Shown here: positions 48,257-57,803 of the stretch, piece by piece
How the letters are laid out: every line of letters begins with the position of its first letter
How positions within the stretch are numbered: the first letter of the stretch is position 1
NCBI RefSeq assembly: GCF_001552615.1
Contig: NZ_BCRN01000013.1
Span: forward strand, 62,001 to 126,000
Length of the DNA stretch: 64,000 nt
Direction: 5' to 3'
From: Millisia brevis NBRC 105863
Lineage (GTDB): Bacteria; Actinomycetota; Actinomycetes; Mycobacteriales; Mycobacteriaceae
Notes under the pieces: model-generated
Told to the model about the DNA's origin: nothing
Database searches by the model: none
Seen by the model: the letters and a program-made list of their open reading frames with translations, nothing else
Translations under genes and position numbers: made by a program

Positions 48257-49507
48257 TCATGGTGGCACGTTCCGGTGGGCGCGCGGGTCGGTGGAGGCAA
48301 GCTCGTGCGCGGTCGAGGTGAGGGTGTCGTGCGAGCCGCGACCGAGCATGCGGGTGCGGGTGACCGCGCGGGATCCGAAGCGCCGGCGGATCTCGTCGAG
48401 GGTGTCGTCGAGCGTGGCCGGGGCCTCGGCGAAGGGCAGTTCGAGCTGGTCGGCCGAGTCCCCGAGATTCGTCACCGCGATGCCCACCAGGGTGATCCCG
48501 CGATCGCAGATCATCGACCACGACTCGGTGACCAGGCGGCGGGCGGCGTCGAGCACATCGGTGGTGCGGGCGGTCGGATCGGGCAGCGTCCGCGACCGGG
48601 TGGCGCGGGTGTAGTCGTCGAAACGCAGGCGCAGCACCACCGTACGACCGCGGTGGCCGCCGTCGCGCATCCGGCTGGTCACCCGTTCGACCAGGCCGGT
48701 GACCACGGCGTCGATGTCCTCGGCGCTGCGTCGCCCGCGGCCGAGCGCCCGCTGCGCGCCGACGCTGCGCCGCCCCCGACCGGTGACCACCGGCCTCGGA
48801 TCGTGCCCCACGGCCAGGGCGTGCAAATGGTGCCCGGCGGCGGGCCCGAGCAGCGACACCAACGTCACCGCGTCGATCCGCGCGACATCGCCCACCGTCC
48901 GCAGCCCGACCGCGTGCAGCTTGGCCGCGGTCTTGGCACCGACACCCCAGAGCCGCTCGATCGGCAGGGGGTGCAGGAATTCGAGCTCGCGATCGGGCTC
49001 GACCAGCAGCAGGCCGTTCGGCTTCGCGACTCCGCTGGCGACCTTGGCCAGGAACTTCGTGCGCGCGACTCCGACGGTGATGTCGAGGCCGACCTGCGCG
49101 GCGACCCGCGCGCGCAGCGCCGCCGCGATGGTGACCGGATCACCCGCGGTCCGCCGCAGGCCGCCGACGTCGAGGAACGCCTCGTCGATCGAGATGCCCT
49201 CGACGATGGGGGTGGTGTCCCGGAAGATCGCGAAGACGTCCTTGCTCGCCCGGGTATAGGCGGCGAAGCGCGGCGTCACCACGATCGCCTCCGGGCACAG
49301 CAGCAGGGCGGTGCGCACCCCCATCGCGGTGCGCACGCCGCGGCGCTTGGCGGCATAACTCGCGGCCAGGACCACCCCGGGCCCGACGATCACCGGCCGT
49401 CCGCGCAGCGTCGGGTCGTCGCGTTGGTGAACCGACGCGAAGAAGGCGTCCAGGTCGGCATGCAGGATGCAGGCTCCCCGGTCGGACGATGCAGGCGACA
49501 CGAACAT
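48257..49507 (-). CDS. dinB: DNA polymerase IV (Y family)
   Basis: A translesion polymerase, 416 residues. The palm carries the catalytic acidic residues in ILHADLDAFFASVHQ and EGISIDEAFLDVGGL; the fingers loop SYAAKRRGVRTAMG, the HhH thumb (LWGVGAKTAAKLHAVGLRTVGDVARI) and the little-finger domain (VVLRLRFDDYTRATRSRTL) follow. A beta-clamp-like motif (QLELPFA) lies near the C-terminus. It acts in damage tolerance. The start ATG 49507 lies inside a perfect LexA box, so either transcription is nearly leaderless or GTG 49501 or a later start is used. Confidence 0.93.
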   Translation of the reverse strand: MFVSPASSDRGACILHADLDAFFASVHQRDDPTLRGRPVIVGPGVVLAASYAAKRRGVRTAMGVRTALLLCPEAIVVTPRFAAYTRASKDVFAIFRDTTPIVEGISIDEAFLDVGGLRRTAGDPVTIAAALRARVAAQVGLDITVGVARTKFLAKVASGVAKPNGLLLVEPDRELEFLHPLPIERLWGVGAKTAAKLHAVGLRTVGDVARIDAVTLVSLLGPAAGHHLHALAVGHDPRPVVTGRGRRSVGAQRALGRGRRSAEDIDAVVTGLVERVTSRMRDGGHRGRTVVLRLRFDDYTRATRSRTLPDPTARTTDVLDAARRLVTESWSMICDRGITLVGIAVTNLGDSADQLELPFAEAPATLDDTLDEIRRRFGSRAVTRTRMLGRGSHDTLTSTAHELASTDPRAHRNVPP

Positions 49508-49514
49508 ATGTTCG
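49501..49514. promoter_or_regulatory. LexA (SOS) box at the dinB start
   Basis: CGAACATATGTTCG is a perfect palindrome matching the actinobacterial LexA consensus (CGAAC-N4-GTTCG). It overlaps the dinB ATG (49505-49507, minus strand) and faces the monooxygenase start 96 bases away. LexA repression of dinB and the ASCH gene is expected. Confidence 0.9.
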
Positions 49515-49609
49515 CATCCACCACCGACATGCGCGGGTGAAACGGCGCCGGCGCGAGCGGGGCGGGCGGTGGAATAGTGGGATTATCGGAACGGATCGGA
49601 GGAGGGGCT

Positions 49610-51124
49610 GTGGACACCGTCGAGACCGATGTCCTGATCATCGGGGCGGGGCTGTCGGGTATCAACATCGCCTACCGCCTGCAGGAGGCGTTCCCGGACC
49701 TGTCGTACCTGATCCTCGAACGGCGGGAGAACCTCGGCGGCACCTGGGATCTCTTCCGCTACCCGGGCGTGCGCTCCGACTCCGACGTCTACACCCTGAG
49801 CTTCCCGTTCCATCCCTTCCCCGGCCGCGACACGATCGTCGCCGGCGGCGAGCTTCTCGACTATCTGGCCGACACCGCGCAGCGCTTCGGGATCGATCGC
49901 CACATCCGCTACTCGACCGAGGTGCGCGCGGCGAACTGGTCGTCGGCCGAGCAGCGGTGGACGGTCACCGTCGCGGGCCCGGACGGTATCGGCGAACTGC
50001 GGACCCGATTCCTGATCAGCGCCACCGGGTACTACGACTACGACCACCCGCACGATCCGCGGTTCCCCGGTATCGAGGACTTCACCGGGACGGTGGTGCA
50101 TCCGCAGTTCTGGCCGAGCGATCTCGACTACCGCGACAAGAGGGTGGTGGTGATCGGCAGCGGCGCGACGGCGATCACGATCGTCCCGGCGATCGCCGAG
50201 GACGCCGCCGAGGTGACGATGCTGCAGCGCACGCCGACGTATGTGCTGTCCCGGCCGCGTCGCGATCCATCGGACGGACTGCTGCGGCGGCTGCTGCCCG
50301 CGGGGCCCGCGCACCGGGCCGCGACGGTGAAGAACATCGTCGGTAACTGGGCGTTGTTCCAACTGGCCCGGCACTTTCCGGCGAAGGTGCGCGCGCTGCT
50401 GCTCGGGCGGGCCCGCCGCCAGGTCGGTCCCGAGGCGGTCGAGGAGCACTTCACCCCGCCGTACAACCCCTGGGAGCAGCGGCTCTGCGTCGCCTCCGAC
50501 GGTGACCTGTTCCGGGCGGTGCGCAACGGTTCGGTGCGCATGGTGACCGATACCGTCGACCGGGTGGTCCCCGAGGGGATCGTCACCGGCTCCGGCGAGC
50601 TGATTCCGGCGGACATCATCATCACGGCAACCGGCTTGTCCATCAAGATCTTCGGTGATATCGACATGATCGTCGACGGCGAGCCGGTGCGGGTGGGCGA
50701 GCGCTTCGCCTACCTGGGCGCCCTGCTGAGCGGAGTGCCGAACTTCGGCTACTGCATCGGGTACATCAACCTGTCGTGGACGGTGCGCTCCGATGCGACC
50801 GCCCGCCTGCTGACCCGGGTGATCGGGCGCCTGCGCGACGGCGACGCCGCCGTGGTGACACCGCGGCTGTCCGAGGTTCGGGACTCACATCCGTTGATGG
50901 ACATGAAGTCCGGCTACCTCGCCCGGTCGGTCGACCGCATGCCCCGCACCACCGGGCGCTACCCGTGGGCGATGGACAAGAACGTGGTGCGCGACCTGTG
51001 GGCGGTATCGCGCGCCTCCCTGGACAACGGCCTGGAGTGGTCCGGCACGCGGGAGAGCGACCCCGCCGCGGTCAGATCTTCGCGAGTTCGCGGGCCAGCT
51101 TCGTCGAGGTCATCCGGCATTTGA
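49610..51124 (+). CDS. flavin-containing (Baeyer-Villiger type) monooxygenase
   Basis: A 504-residue FAD/NADPH monooxygenase. The FAD site is VLIIGAGLSGINIAYRL (about 10-26); the BVMO fingerprint FxGxxxHxxxWP is met by FTGTVVHPQFWP; the second Rossmann GxGxxA is in VVVIGSGATAITIVPAI. GTWDLFRYPGVRSDSD is the usual FAD/substrate loop. It is similar in layout to EthA, which activates ethionamide in mycobacteria; its own substrate is unknown. GTG 49610 is chosen because the consensus starts just after. Its last 53 bases overlap the convergent roadblock gene. Confidence 0.9.
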   Translation: MDTVETDVLIIGAGLSGINIAYRLQEAFPDLSYLILERRENLGGTWDLFRYPGVRSDSDVYTLSFPFHPFPGRDTIVAGGELLDYLADTAQRFGIDRHIRYSTEVRAANWSSAEQRWTVTVAGPDGIGELRTRFLISATGYYDYDHPHDPRFPGIEDFTGTVVHPQFWPSDLDYRDKRVVVIGSGATAITIVPAIAEDAAEVTMLQRTPTYVLSRPRRDPSDGLLRRLLPAGPAHRAATVKNIVGNWALFQLARHFPAKVRALLLGRARRQVGPEAVEEHFTPPYNPWEQRLCVASDGDLFRAVRNGSVRMVTDTVDRVVPEGIVTGSGELIPADIIITATGLSIKIFGDIDMIVDGEPVRVGERFAYLGALLSGVPNFGYCIGYINLSWTVRSDATARLLTRVIGRLRDGDAAVVTPRLSEVRDSHPLMDMKSGYLARSVDRMPRTTGRYPWAMDKNVVRDLWAVSRASLDNGLEWSGTRESDPAAVRSSRVRGPASSRSSGI

Positions 51125-51563
51125 GCAGCAGCTCGCCCAGGGTGACCTCGGCGACCGCCGCTGCCAGGACCAGCTCACCGAAGTCGGGGTGCTCGAAGGT
51201 GATCGACAGCAGCAGCGTCCTGCCGGCCTGGACCGACACGACGTCGAGCGGTTCGGCCTCCTTCTCGCCCGGCAGCGCGCCGACCGAGGCGCTCGACACC
51301 GCGTGCAGCGAGCTCGACAGCGCCGCAAAGCGTCCGACGGCCTCCTCGGTCAATCCGACCGCGCACAGGTTGAACCCGGCGCCGGTGCAGACCATGGCGA
51401 CGATCGACTCCGGGAACTCGTCCAGGAGATCCTCGAGCAGCGGGGTGGCGGCCACGCCGATGCGTTCGGCGCGATCCTCCCAGTCCTCGCCGGTCGGCCA
51501 GTCGGGGTCGGGGCGGGAATGCCGGCCCCGCGTGGTCCACCGGGGTGCGGATGTTGCGGTCAT
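51072..51563 (-). CDS. roadblock/LC7-domain protein (second of the locus)
   Basis: A 163-residue protein whose residues about 35-150 fit the roadblock/LC7 fold (LLDEFPESIVAMVCTGAGFNLCAVGLTEEAVGRFAALSSSLHAVSSASVG, then LLLSITFEHPDFGELVLAAAV). Such domains regulate small GTPases, as MglB acts on MglA. It has an N-terminal extension of 35 polar residues. Last gene of the operon, 3 bases after the Ras-like GTPase stop. It could be a GTPase-activating or nucleotide-exchange partner. Its 3' end overlaps the convergent monooxygenase. Confidence 0.82.
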   Translation of the reverse strand: MTATSAPRWTTRGRHSRPDPDWPTGEDWEDRAERIGVAATPLLEDLLDEFPESIVAMVCTGAGFNLCAVGLTEEAVGRFAALSSSLHAVSSASVGALPGEKEAEPLDVVSVQAGRTLLLSITFEHPDFGELVLAAAVAEVTLGELLLKCRMTSTKLARELAKI

Positions 51564-51566
51564 GGT

Positions 51567-52184
51567 CTACCCCACCTCCTCGCGCACGACGTGCAGAGTC
51601 GTGGTCGGCTGTTTCGGACGTCGAAGTGCCGGAAGTCGTAGCGCGGACATGACAACCCGTGCGATGTCGTCCCTGTTCCGGGGGTCCGCCGACTCGAGCG
51701 CGATGTCGGTGTCGTAGCGGTCGAGGACGTCCCGGAAGTCGTCGAGATCGCGATCGGCGGCATCCTGCAGGCGGGTGACGGCGACGGTGAGCTTGATGCC
51801 CAGCTCACCGGCGTCCAGACGTTCGAGCCAGCGGTCGGCCTCGTCGAGCGCGTTGTCGATGTGCCCGAATACCAACAGCACCAGGCTGGTCGACGCGGAT
51901 ACCGCCTGGTTGCGGATCGTGTCGAAACGCTCCTGGCCGGGCGTTCCGTAGAGTCCGACGACGCCCTCGGGTCCGCGCCACTGCCCGTAGTCGATGCCGA
52001 CGGTGGTGGAGGACTTGGTATCCGGCTGCGCGGCGCCGCGGACCCCGATGGTGCGGACCTCGGTGCTGACCACCGGCAGATCCGAGAGGCTGCGCACGGC
52101 GGTGGTCTTGCCCACCCCGTACGGTCCGACGAAGGCGACCTGACGACGCGCGCGATTGCCGATGACGACCGGACGCTCTTTCAT
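51567..52184 (-). CDS. Ras-like small GTPase (COG2229/MglA-related)
   Basis: A 205-residue GTPase. The P-loop G1 is GPYGVGKTT (about 20-28), a switch-I Thr lies in KSSTTVGIDYGQW, and G3 is YGTPGQERF (about 79-87), where the usual DxxG is GTPG, typical of COG2229 proteins. G4 is atypical (AVTRLQD). It is a likely molecular switch, with the two roadblock proteins of the operon as regulators. The start shares a base with the coiled-coil gene stop. It differs from Streptomyces conservons in lacking a neighbouring kinase and DUF742 gene. Confidence 0.88.
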   Translation of the reverse strand: MKERPVVIGNRARRQVAFVGPYGVGKTTAVRSLSDLPVVSTEVRTIGVRGAAQPDTKSSTTVGIDYGQWRGPEGVVGLYGTPGQERFDTIRNQAVSASTSLVLLVFGHIDNALDEADRWLERLDAGELGIKLTVAVTRLQDAADRDLDDFRDVLDRYDTDIALESADPRNRDDIARVVMSALRLPALRRPKQPTTTLHVVREEVG

Positions 52185-52762
52185 CACTGTTCCCTTCGAC
52201 TGTTGTCCAATTCGGCCGTGATCTCGGCCAGCCGGGCATCGCGCTCGGACAGGAACTGCTCGAGCGTCTCCGATCGCCGCGTCCAGTACTCGATCTGGCC
52301 CTGCATCAGGCGGCTGCGCTTGCGCATCTCGTCGAGGGCGTCCCCCAGCTCGATCGCGCGCGCGTTGCCCTTGGCGATCGCCCCGTCCAGGGCGGCGAGC
52401 GCACCGGATTCCAAACGGCCGAACTCGATCTGATGGCGCTTGTTCTCCGACTCGAGCCGGCCGGCCAGGACGGCGATCCGTTCCTCGGCCGCCACGAGTT
52501 GCTCGGCGAGGTCCGGCTGTTCCGGGAAGGTCGTCGGCTCCTCGGGCCCGTCCTGCGGCGCGGATTCCGCCGCATCGGGTGCGGCCGGCGCCGCGACGGG
52601 CAGCACCGCGGTCGGCGTGTCGTCGGGGGCGACCGCCGCCGTGGCGGCCGGGTCGGACCGCCGCAGTCCGCGCCCGATCCATATGCCGAGCAGCACTGCG
52701 AGGATTGCCGTGATGGTGAGGGGGACCGCCGCCATCGTGAAGGTGTGCATCCAGCCTGACAT
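52184..52762 (-). CDS. membrane-anchored coiled-coil protein
   Basis: A 192-residue protein with one N-terminal membrane helix (VPLTITAILAVLLGIWIG, about 13-30), an Ala/Pro-rich linker of about 55 residues, then a long coiled coil (about 90-190: LAEQLVAAEERIAVLAGRLESENKRH to LDNSRREQ). The family is not recognised. The coiled coil should face the cytosol, next to the GTPase. ATG 52762 is preferred; GTG 52795 overlaps the end of the OmpA gene. A scaffold linking the GTPase to the envelope protein is a guess. Confidence 0.75.
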   Translation of the reverse strand: MSGWMHTFTMAAVPLTITAILAVLLGIWIGRGLRRSDPAATAAVAPDDTPTAVLPVAAPAAPDAAESAPQDGPEEPTTFPEQPDLAEQLVAAEERIAVLAGRLESENKRHQIEFGRLESGALAALDGAIAKGNARAIELGDALDEMRKRSRLMQGQIEYWTRRSETLEQFLSERDARLAEITAELDNSRREQ

Positions 52763-52772
52763 CAATTCAGCC

Positions 52773-53375
52773 TTACCCGAAAGAGAATTCGACACGACGG
52801 TTGGCCGCTCGGCCGGCTTCGGTGGCGTTGTCGGCCACGTTCCGCGTGGTGGACAGGCCGACGACGGTGATCCGATCGGGCGCCACTCCGTGCGCCTCGA
52901 GGACGCCGGCGACCGACCGTGCCCGCTGTTCCGAGAGCCACTGGTTCACCGCTTCCTCACCGCTCGAGTCGGTATGGCCCTCGACCCGCACCGGCACGTT
53001 CGGATGGGCCAGCAGGTAGTCGGCGACCCGCTGCACACCCGGCACCTGCTGCGGATCGACCGCGCCGACCCCGACGCGGAAGAGCACGTGTTCCTGTGGC
53101 GGTGCTCCGAGCCCCGACTCGGGGAGCTGGTCCGGGCCGGGCGGAACGGGAACGGGATTCGGCTGGGCGGTGGCCGGATCCGGCTGCGTCGTGGTGGGCG
53201 GAGTGGTCGGTTCCGGGGCTGGGGATACCGATGTCGTACCGCCGGTCGACGACGCGGACGTTGTAGTGGTGGACTCGGCCGACACTCGTTCGGCCGTCCA
53301 TGCCGACCCGGCCGCGATCACCGCGACCAGAATCGCGACGGCCGCGGTGATCCGGGCGGATACCGAGACCCGCAC
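52773..53375 (-). CDS. OmpA-family peptidoglycan-associated protein
   Basis: A 200-residue envelope protein. The N-terminal hydrophobic helix (SARITAAVAILVAVIAAGSAWT) acts as an anchor or signal; a Thr/Pro/Ser-rich linker of about 55 residues leads to the OmpA/MotB domain (about 85-200): EHVLFRVGVGAVDPQQ, RVEGHTDSSGEEAVNQWLSEQRARSVAGVL, GRAANRRVEFSF. The Asp and Arg that bind diaminopimelate are in place. The GTG start has AAAGGAG upstream. It may tether the operon's machinery to the wall. Confidence 0.87.
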   Translation of the reverse strand: MRVSVSARITAAVAILVAVIAAGSAWTAERVSAESTTTTSASSTGGTTSVSPAPEPTTPPTTTQPDPATAQPNPVPVPPGPDQLPESGLGAPPQEHVLFRVGVGAVDPQQVPGVQRVADYLLAHPNVPVRVEGHTDSSGEEAVNQWLSEQRARSVAGVLEAHGVAPDRITVVGLSTTRNVADNATEAGRAANRRVEFSFG

Positions 53376-53395
53376 GCGATCTCCTTTCGGACCGA

Positions 53396-54004
53396 TTACT
53401 CGAACCGCTTCCGCCCCAGTTGTTCTCGGGCGGTGGACAGTTCACGGGAGATTTCCTGGTTGCGCAGCCGGTGGAGCAGTTCGACCGGCATACCGGCGAC
53501 GTCGTAGAGCGCCTTCTCGATCGCCATGTCGTAGCCGTAGGTGATCACGGACGAGACGGTGGCGGTCAGGCGTCGGTAGGCCTCGCTGAGGGCGGCGACG
53601 TCGTCGTGGGTCAGGGCGCCGCGGGCCAGTTCCTCCACGGCGCGCGAGACGAAGTCCGACATCCCCAGCATCATGGGGTTCGAGACGCCGCGGATGACGT
53701 GCACCAGACCGACCATCGCCATCCAGGCGAAGTAGTCATCGTCGTGCGGGCCCTCCACCGTCCGCTGCCACCAGTCCGACAGCGTCTTCTCACGATTGGG
53801 CCGCTCGCCCTCGATGAAGACCTCGGCGGTCGGGGGATGCGCGAACAGCGTGTCGTAGAACGCCTTGACCAGCGTGTCCTCCAGACCGGCGAGGAACTCG
53901 CGGTTGGCCGCGAGGACCACCTCGTCCTCGTCGCGGAAGGCGGTATGCGGCGGCATCTGCTCGCGGGCGGTCCGGGCCACCTCGTGCATGTCCTTGATTT
54001 CCAC
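53396..54004 (-). CDS. protoglobin-like globin-sensor domain protein
   Basis: A 202-residue protein that fits the globin-coupled-sensor/protoglobin fold. The key stretch VGLVHVIRGVSNPMMLG, around His102, matches the iGxxHxxxGVxxxxxxG signature with the proximal heme His. EFLAGLEDTLVKAFYDTLFAHP is the A/B-helix region, and FVSRAVEELARGALTHDDVAALSEAYRRLTATVSSVITYGY the C-terminal helices. There is no output domain, so signalling may pass to partner proteins in the operon. Heme and gas binding are inferred. GTG 54004. Confidence 0.75.
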   Translation of the reverse strand: MEIKDMHEVARTAREQMPPHTAFRDEDEVVLAANREFLAGLEDTLVKAFYDTLFAHPPTAEVFIEGERPNREKTLSDWWQRTVEGPHDDDYFAWMAMVGLVHVIRGVSNPMMLGMSDFVSRAVEELARGALTHDDVAALSEAYRRLTATVSSVITYGYDMAIEKALYDVAGMPVELLHRLRNQEISRELSTAREQLGRKRFE

Positions 54005-54010
54005 GATCGC

Positions 54011-54376
54011 CTACCGAAGGGTCGTGGCGATGTGCGCCGACGCCGAGCGTGCCTCGATACGCATCAGGCCGAGGTTGCTGTTCGACGGGCCGGCCAGCAC
54101 CAGGACGGCGTTCTCGCCGGCGGCGTATACGACCAGATATCCCTGGGAGCCTCGGATCACGGTCTCGGCCATCTCGCCGAGGTTGGTCCGCTCCGAGACC
54201 CTCTTGCCGAGACCGAGGGCGGTGGCCGCCATGGCGGCGATCCGCTCGGCATCGGCCTCGGGGAAGTCGTGCGCGATCGCCAAACCGTCGACGGAGGCGA
54301 TCATCACACCCGTCAATTCGGGAATCGAGCGCCTGATGGCCCAGATGACCTGGGTCAAGTCTTCCTGCGTGCTCAC
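54011..54376 (-). CDS. roadblock/LC7-domain protein (first of the locus)
   Basis: A 121-residue protein made only of a roadblock/LC7 domain: DLTQVIWAIRRSIPELTGVMIASVDGLAIAHDFPEADAERIAAMAATALGLGKRV, then GSQGYLVVYAAGENAVLVLAGPSNSNLGLMRIEARSASAHIA. These are the classic elements of the actinobacterial roadblock proteins that accompany GTPases. GTG 54376 is the leading gene of the six-gene operon. It probably acts with the Ras-like GTPase four genes downstream. Confidence 0.9.
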   Translation of the reverse strand: MSTQEDLTQVIWAIRRSIPELTGVMIASVDGLAIAHDFPEADAERIAAMAATALGLGKRVSERTNLGEMAETVIRGSQGYLVVYAAGENAVLVLAGPSNSNLGLMRIEARSASAHIATTLR

Positions 54377-54784
54377 TGGTGGGCTGTCCCTTCTCAAGCC
54401 ATTGTCTGGCTTTGTCGGCGTCACCGCGGAACAGGTGCCCACACCATTCGGGGGGTGCCATCGATCCGCCGTGCGGACGGCACATGGAGTCGTCCGCCCC
54501 CCGTTCGGCGACCCTGCGCGATCCAGCATGCACGCTAGCGCACGGACGGCCGAAAATCGAACCGGACGCCCGTTAAGATTGCTCGTTCGGGAACTGACCT
54601 CCCGTATACCGGGAATTTCCGGGAACCCGGTGACGGCTTCGCCGCACGGACGCAGTCGAATGCATCAATACATACCTGTCCGTGCAGCAATACAAACGGC
54701 GGGTGAACCGGCCTGTCGAACCCGCCGATCCGCTGCCGGTCACCCCACTGCGGGAGGTTGGGTCGCCCGTGGCGGCGGGTCGGG
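54377..54784. other. 408-base region upstream of the roadblock operon
   Basis: No gene seen. It must hold the promoter of the six-gene operon and the end of the FAD-oxidase gene. An inverted repeat GGCGGGT (54698-54704) / ACCCGCC (54720-54726), loop 15, is a terminator candidate behind the FAD oxidase. An ACCGGG/CCCGGT pair lies near 54609-54632. Confidence 0.5.
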
Positions 54785-56164
<1,380 letters not shown>

Positions 56165-56314
56165 CGCGGATCCTCTCGCCGGCGGCGGCTGCCTCCCGCG
56201 CGGCTGCGCGGTCTCCGACGTACTCGGGTCGACGGATGCCCTGTCACCCTAGCCCGGTCCGCCGGTCCGTCGGCACGGTTCTGGCGAACCGTGCTGCTGC
56301 GGGATACCGGCCAA

Positions 56315-57664
56315 TCAGGACTGGGCGCTGAGGATGTCGGAGACCAACCGCGGGCTGTGCACGCTGCGCCGGGTCGGCGGGGCGGGACGGCCGCGCATCA
56401 GATAGAGCGCGGCGGTGGCGGCCGCGCGGGTGATCGCGGTGTCGTCGATCAGCCGGGCGAGGGCGGCGGGGTCGTCGCTGCGCAGCAGCAGGCTGCCGCT
56501 GCGGCCGCTGTGATGTGCCACCGGGGCCTGCTCGACGGTGGGGTGGTGCATCCGCAGGTAGGAGGCGTCGGTGGTCCGCGGAGGATCGCCGATCAGTTCG
56601 GTTCCGTCGATCAGCAGCGTCCCGTGCAGTGCGCCGGTCGTGTGGTCGAGGACGATCGAGATCGCCTCGGTCCATCCGATCGACAGGGCCGCGACCACCA
56701 CCTGCGAGCCGCGTCCGCGGGTCTCGCCGGGCAGGCCCGAGAGGGTCCAGAAGTCGTACTCGGTACGCAGCGGGAAGGGCAGGCAGTACCGCAGGTAGCC
56801 GCCGAGGAAGTCGATGACGGCGTCGGCGATCCCGCCGTGCTGTTCCCGGATCAGCGCCGCGTCGGCGGTGGCGGCCGCGAAGATCGGATTGGCCGGGTCG
56901 ATCCGGCGTTCGCCGTCGAGGTCGCCGCGATTGACCAGGTCGGGATGCTCGAACCACCGTTCCTGCAGCTCGCGGCCGACCAGTCCGCTCAGTCCATTGG
57001 TCGATGGGGTGTCGCCGTACGGATCGACGTCGAGCCGGCGGACCAGGTGGCTTTCGGAATCGGTGTCGGCGTACTCGAGCTCGAAGGCGACCAACTCGTC
57101 CAACGGCGGCGCGGCGCCGGTCGGGTCCGGACCGAAGCGGACCCCGGCGATATCGCGGTGAGCGGCGAGATGCCGTCGCAGCCGGCCGGGCAGCTTGTCG
57201 GTGCGGTCGACGTAGCAGCTGCCGTCCTCGAATTCGAGGAGATAGCGCCCGTCCTCACCCTCGCCGAGGGAGTCGAGAACCTCCTGCAGGCGGCGCGGAT
57301 CGGCGGGGCGCACCTCGTGCACCAGGCCGTGCCGATTCGCCCACAGGCGCAGAGCGGCACGCCGCCGGTCGATCTCGTCGGAGTCCGTATCGGCGGCCGG
57401 AATCGCCGCCGAAAGGGGATGCCGCGGCGGCGGGCAGAGGCCGCCGTTCGAATGCAGGGTGGGTGCGGCCGCGGGCCCGCGCCGGTCGGGGCGCCTCGAA
57501 TGGCGGCTGTCGATCCGGTCGCCGGCGGGATCGGTGCGCTCGACGGGGCGCTGCGGCCGGGCGGCGGCCGTGGGTGACGATGCGGGTCGGGCGGCGTCGA
57601 GACGTTTGGCCAGCAGCGCGGTGAGGCGCGCGTGCCGCGCGCCGAACCGTGGTTCCGCTGCCAT
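56315..57664 (-). CDS. hypothetical protein with a GIY-YIG-like segment
   Basis: A 449-residue protein. The first 105 residues are basic and Ala/Pro/Arg rich. Residues about 135-200 read GEDGRYLLEFEDGSCYVDRTDKLPGRLRRHLAAHRDIAGVRFGP, then LDELVAFELE, which resembles the GIY-YIG fold (strand-strand, helix with Arg and His, a later Glu), though the second motif is YVD rather than YVG. The C-terminal 230 residues have no recognised domain. No neighbours help. Other assignments are possible. Confidence 0.65.
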   Translation of the reverse strand: MAAEPRFGARHARLTALLAKRLDAARPASSPTAAARPQRPVERTDPAGDRIDSRHSRRPDRRGPAAAPTLHSNGGLCPPPRHPLSAAIPAADTDSDEIDRRRAALRLWANRHGLVHEVRPADPRRLQEVLDSLGEGEDGRYLLEFEDGSCYVDRTDKLPGRLRRHLAAHRDIAGVRFGPDPTGAAPPLDELVAFELEYADTDSESHLVRRLDVDPYGDTPSTNGLSGLVGRELQERWFEHPDLVNRGDLDGERRIDPANPIFAAATADAALIREQHGGIADAVIDFLGGYLRYCLPFPLRTEYDFWTLSGLPGETRGRGSQVVVAALSIGWTEAISIVLDHTTGALHGTLLIDGTELIGDPPRTTDASYLRMHHPTVEQAPVAHHSGRSGSLLLRSDDPAALARLIDDTAITRAAATAALYLMRGRPAPPTRRSVHSPRLVSDILSAQS

Positions 57665-57803
57665 GTCGTCTCTGCCTCACCGAATCGTTCCATCGGGTCT
57701 GTGATCGAGCGACAGTATTGCACCGATGGTCGCACCGTGATCGGAAAGGAGGCGATAAACCTGTTTACGGAGGACTTCGGAAGCGGATCGGCCGGATCCG
57801 AGG

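Noticed and set aside
51072-54376. Streptomyces-type conservon
   Set aside because: No conservon-type sensor kinase and no DUF742 gene; the globin, OmpA and coiled-coil genes are foreign to that layout.
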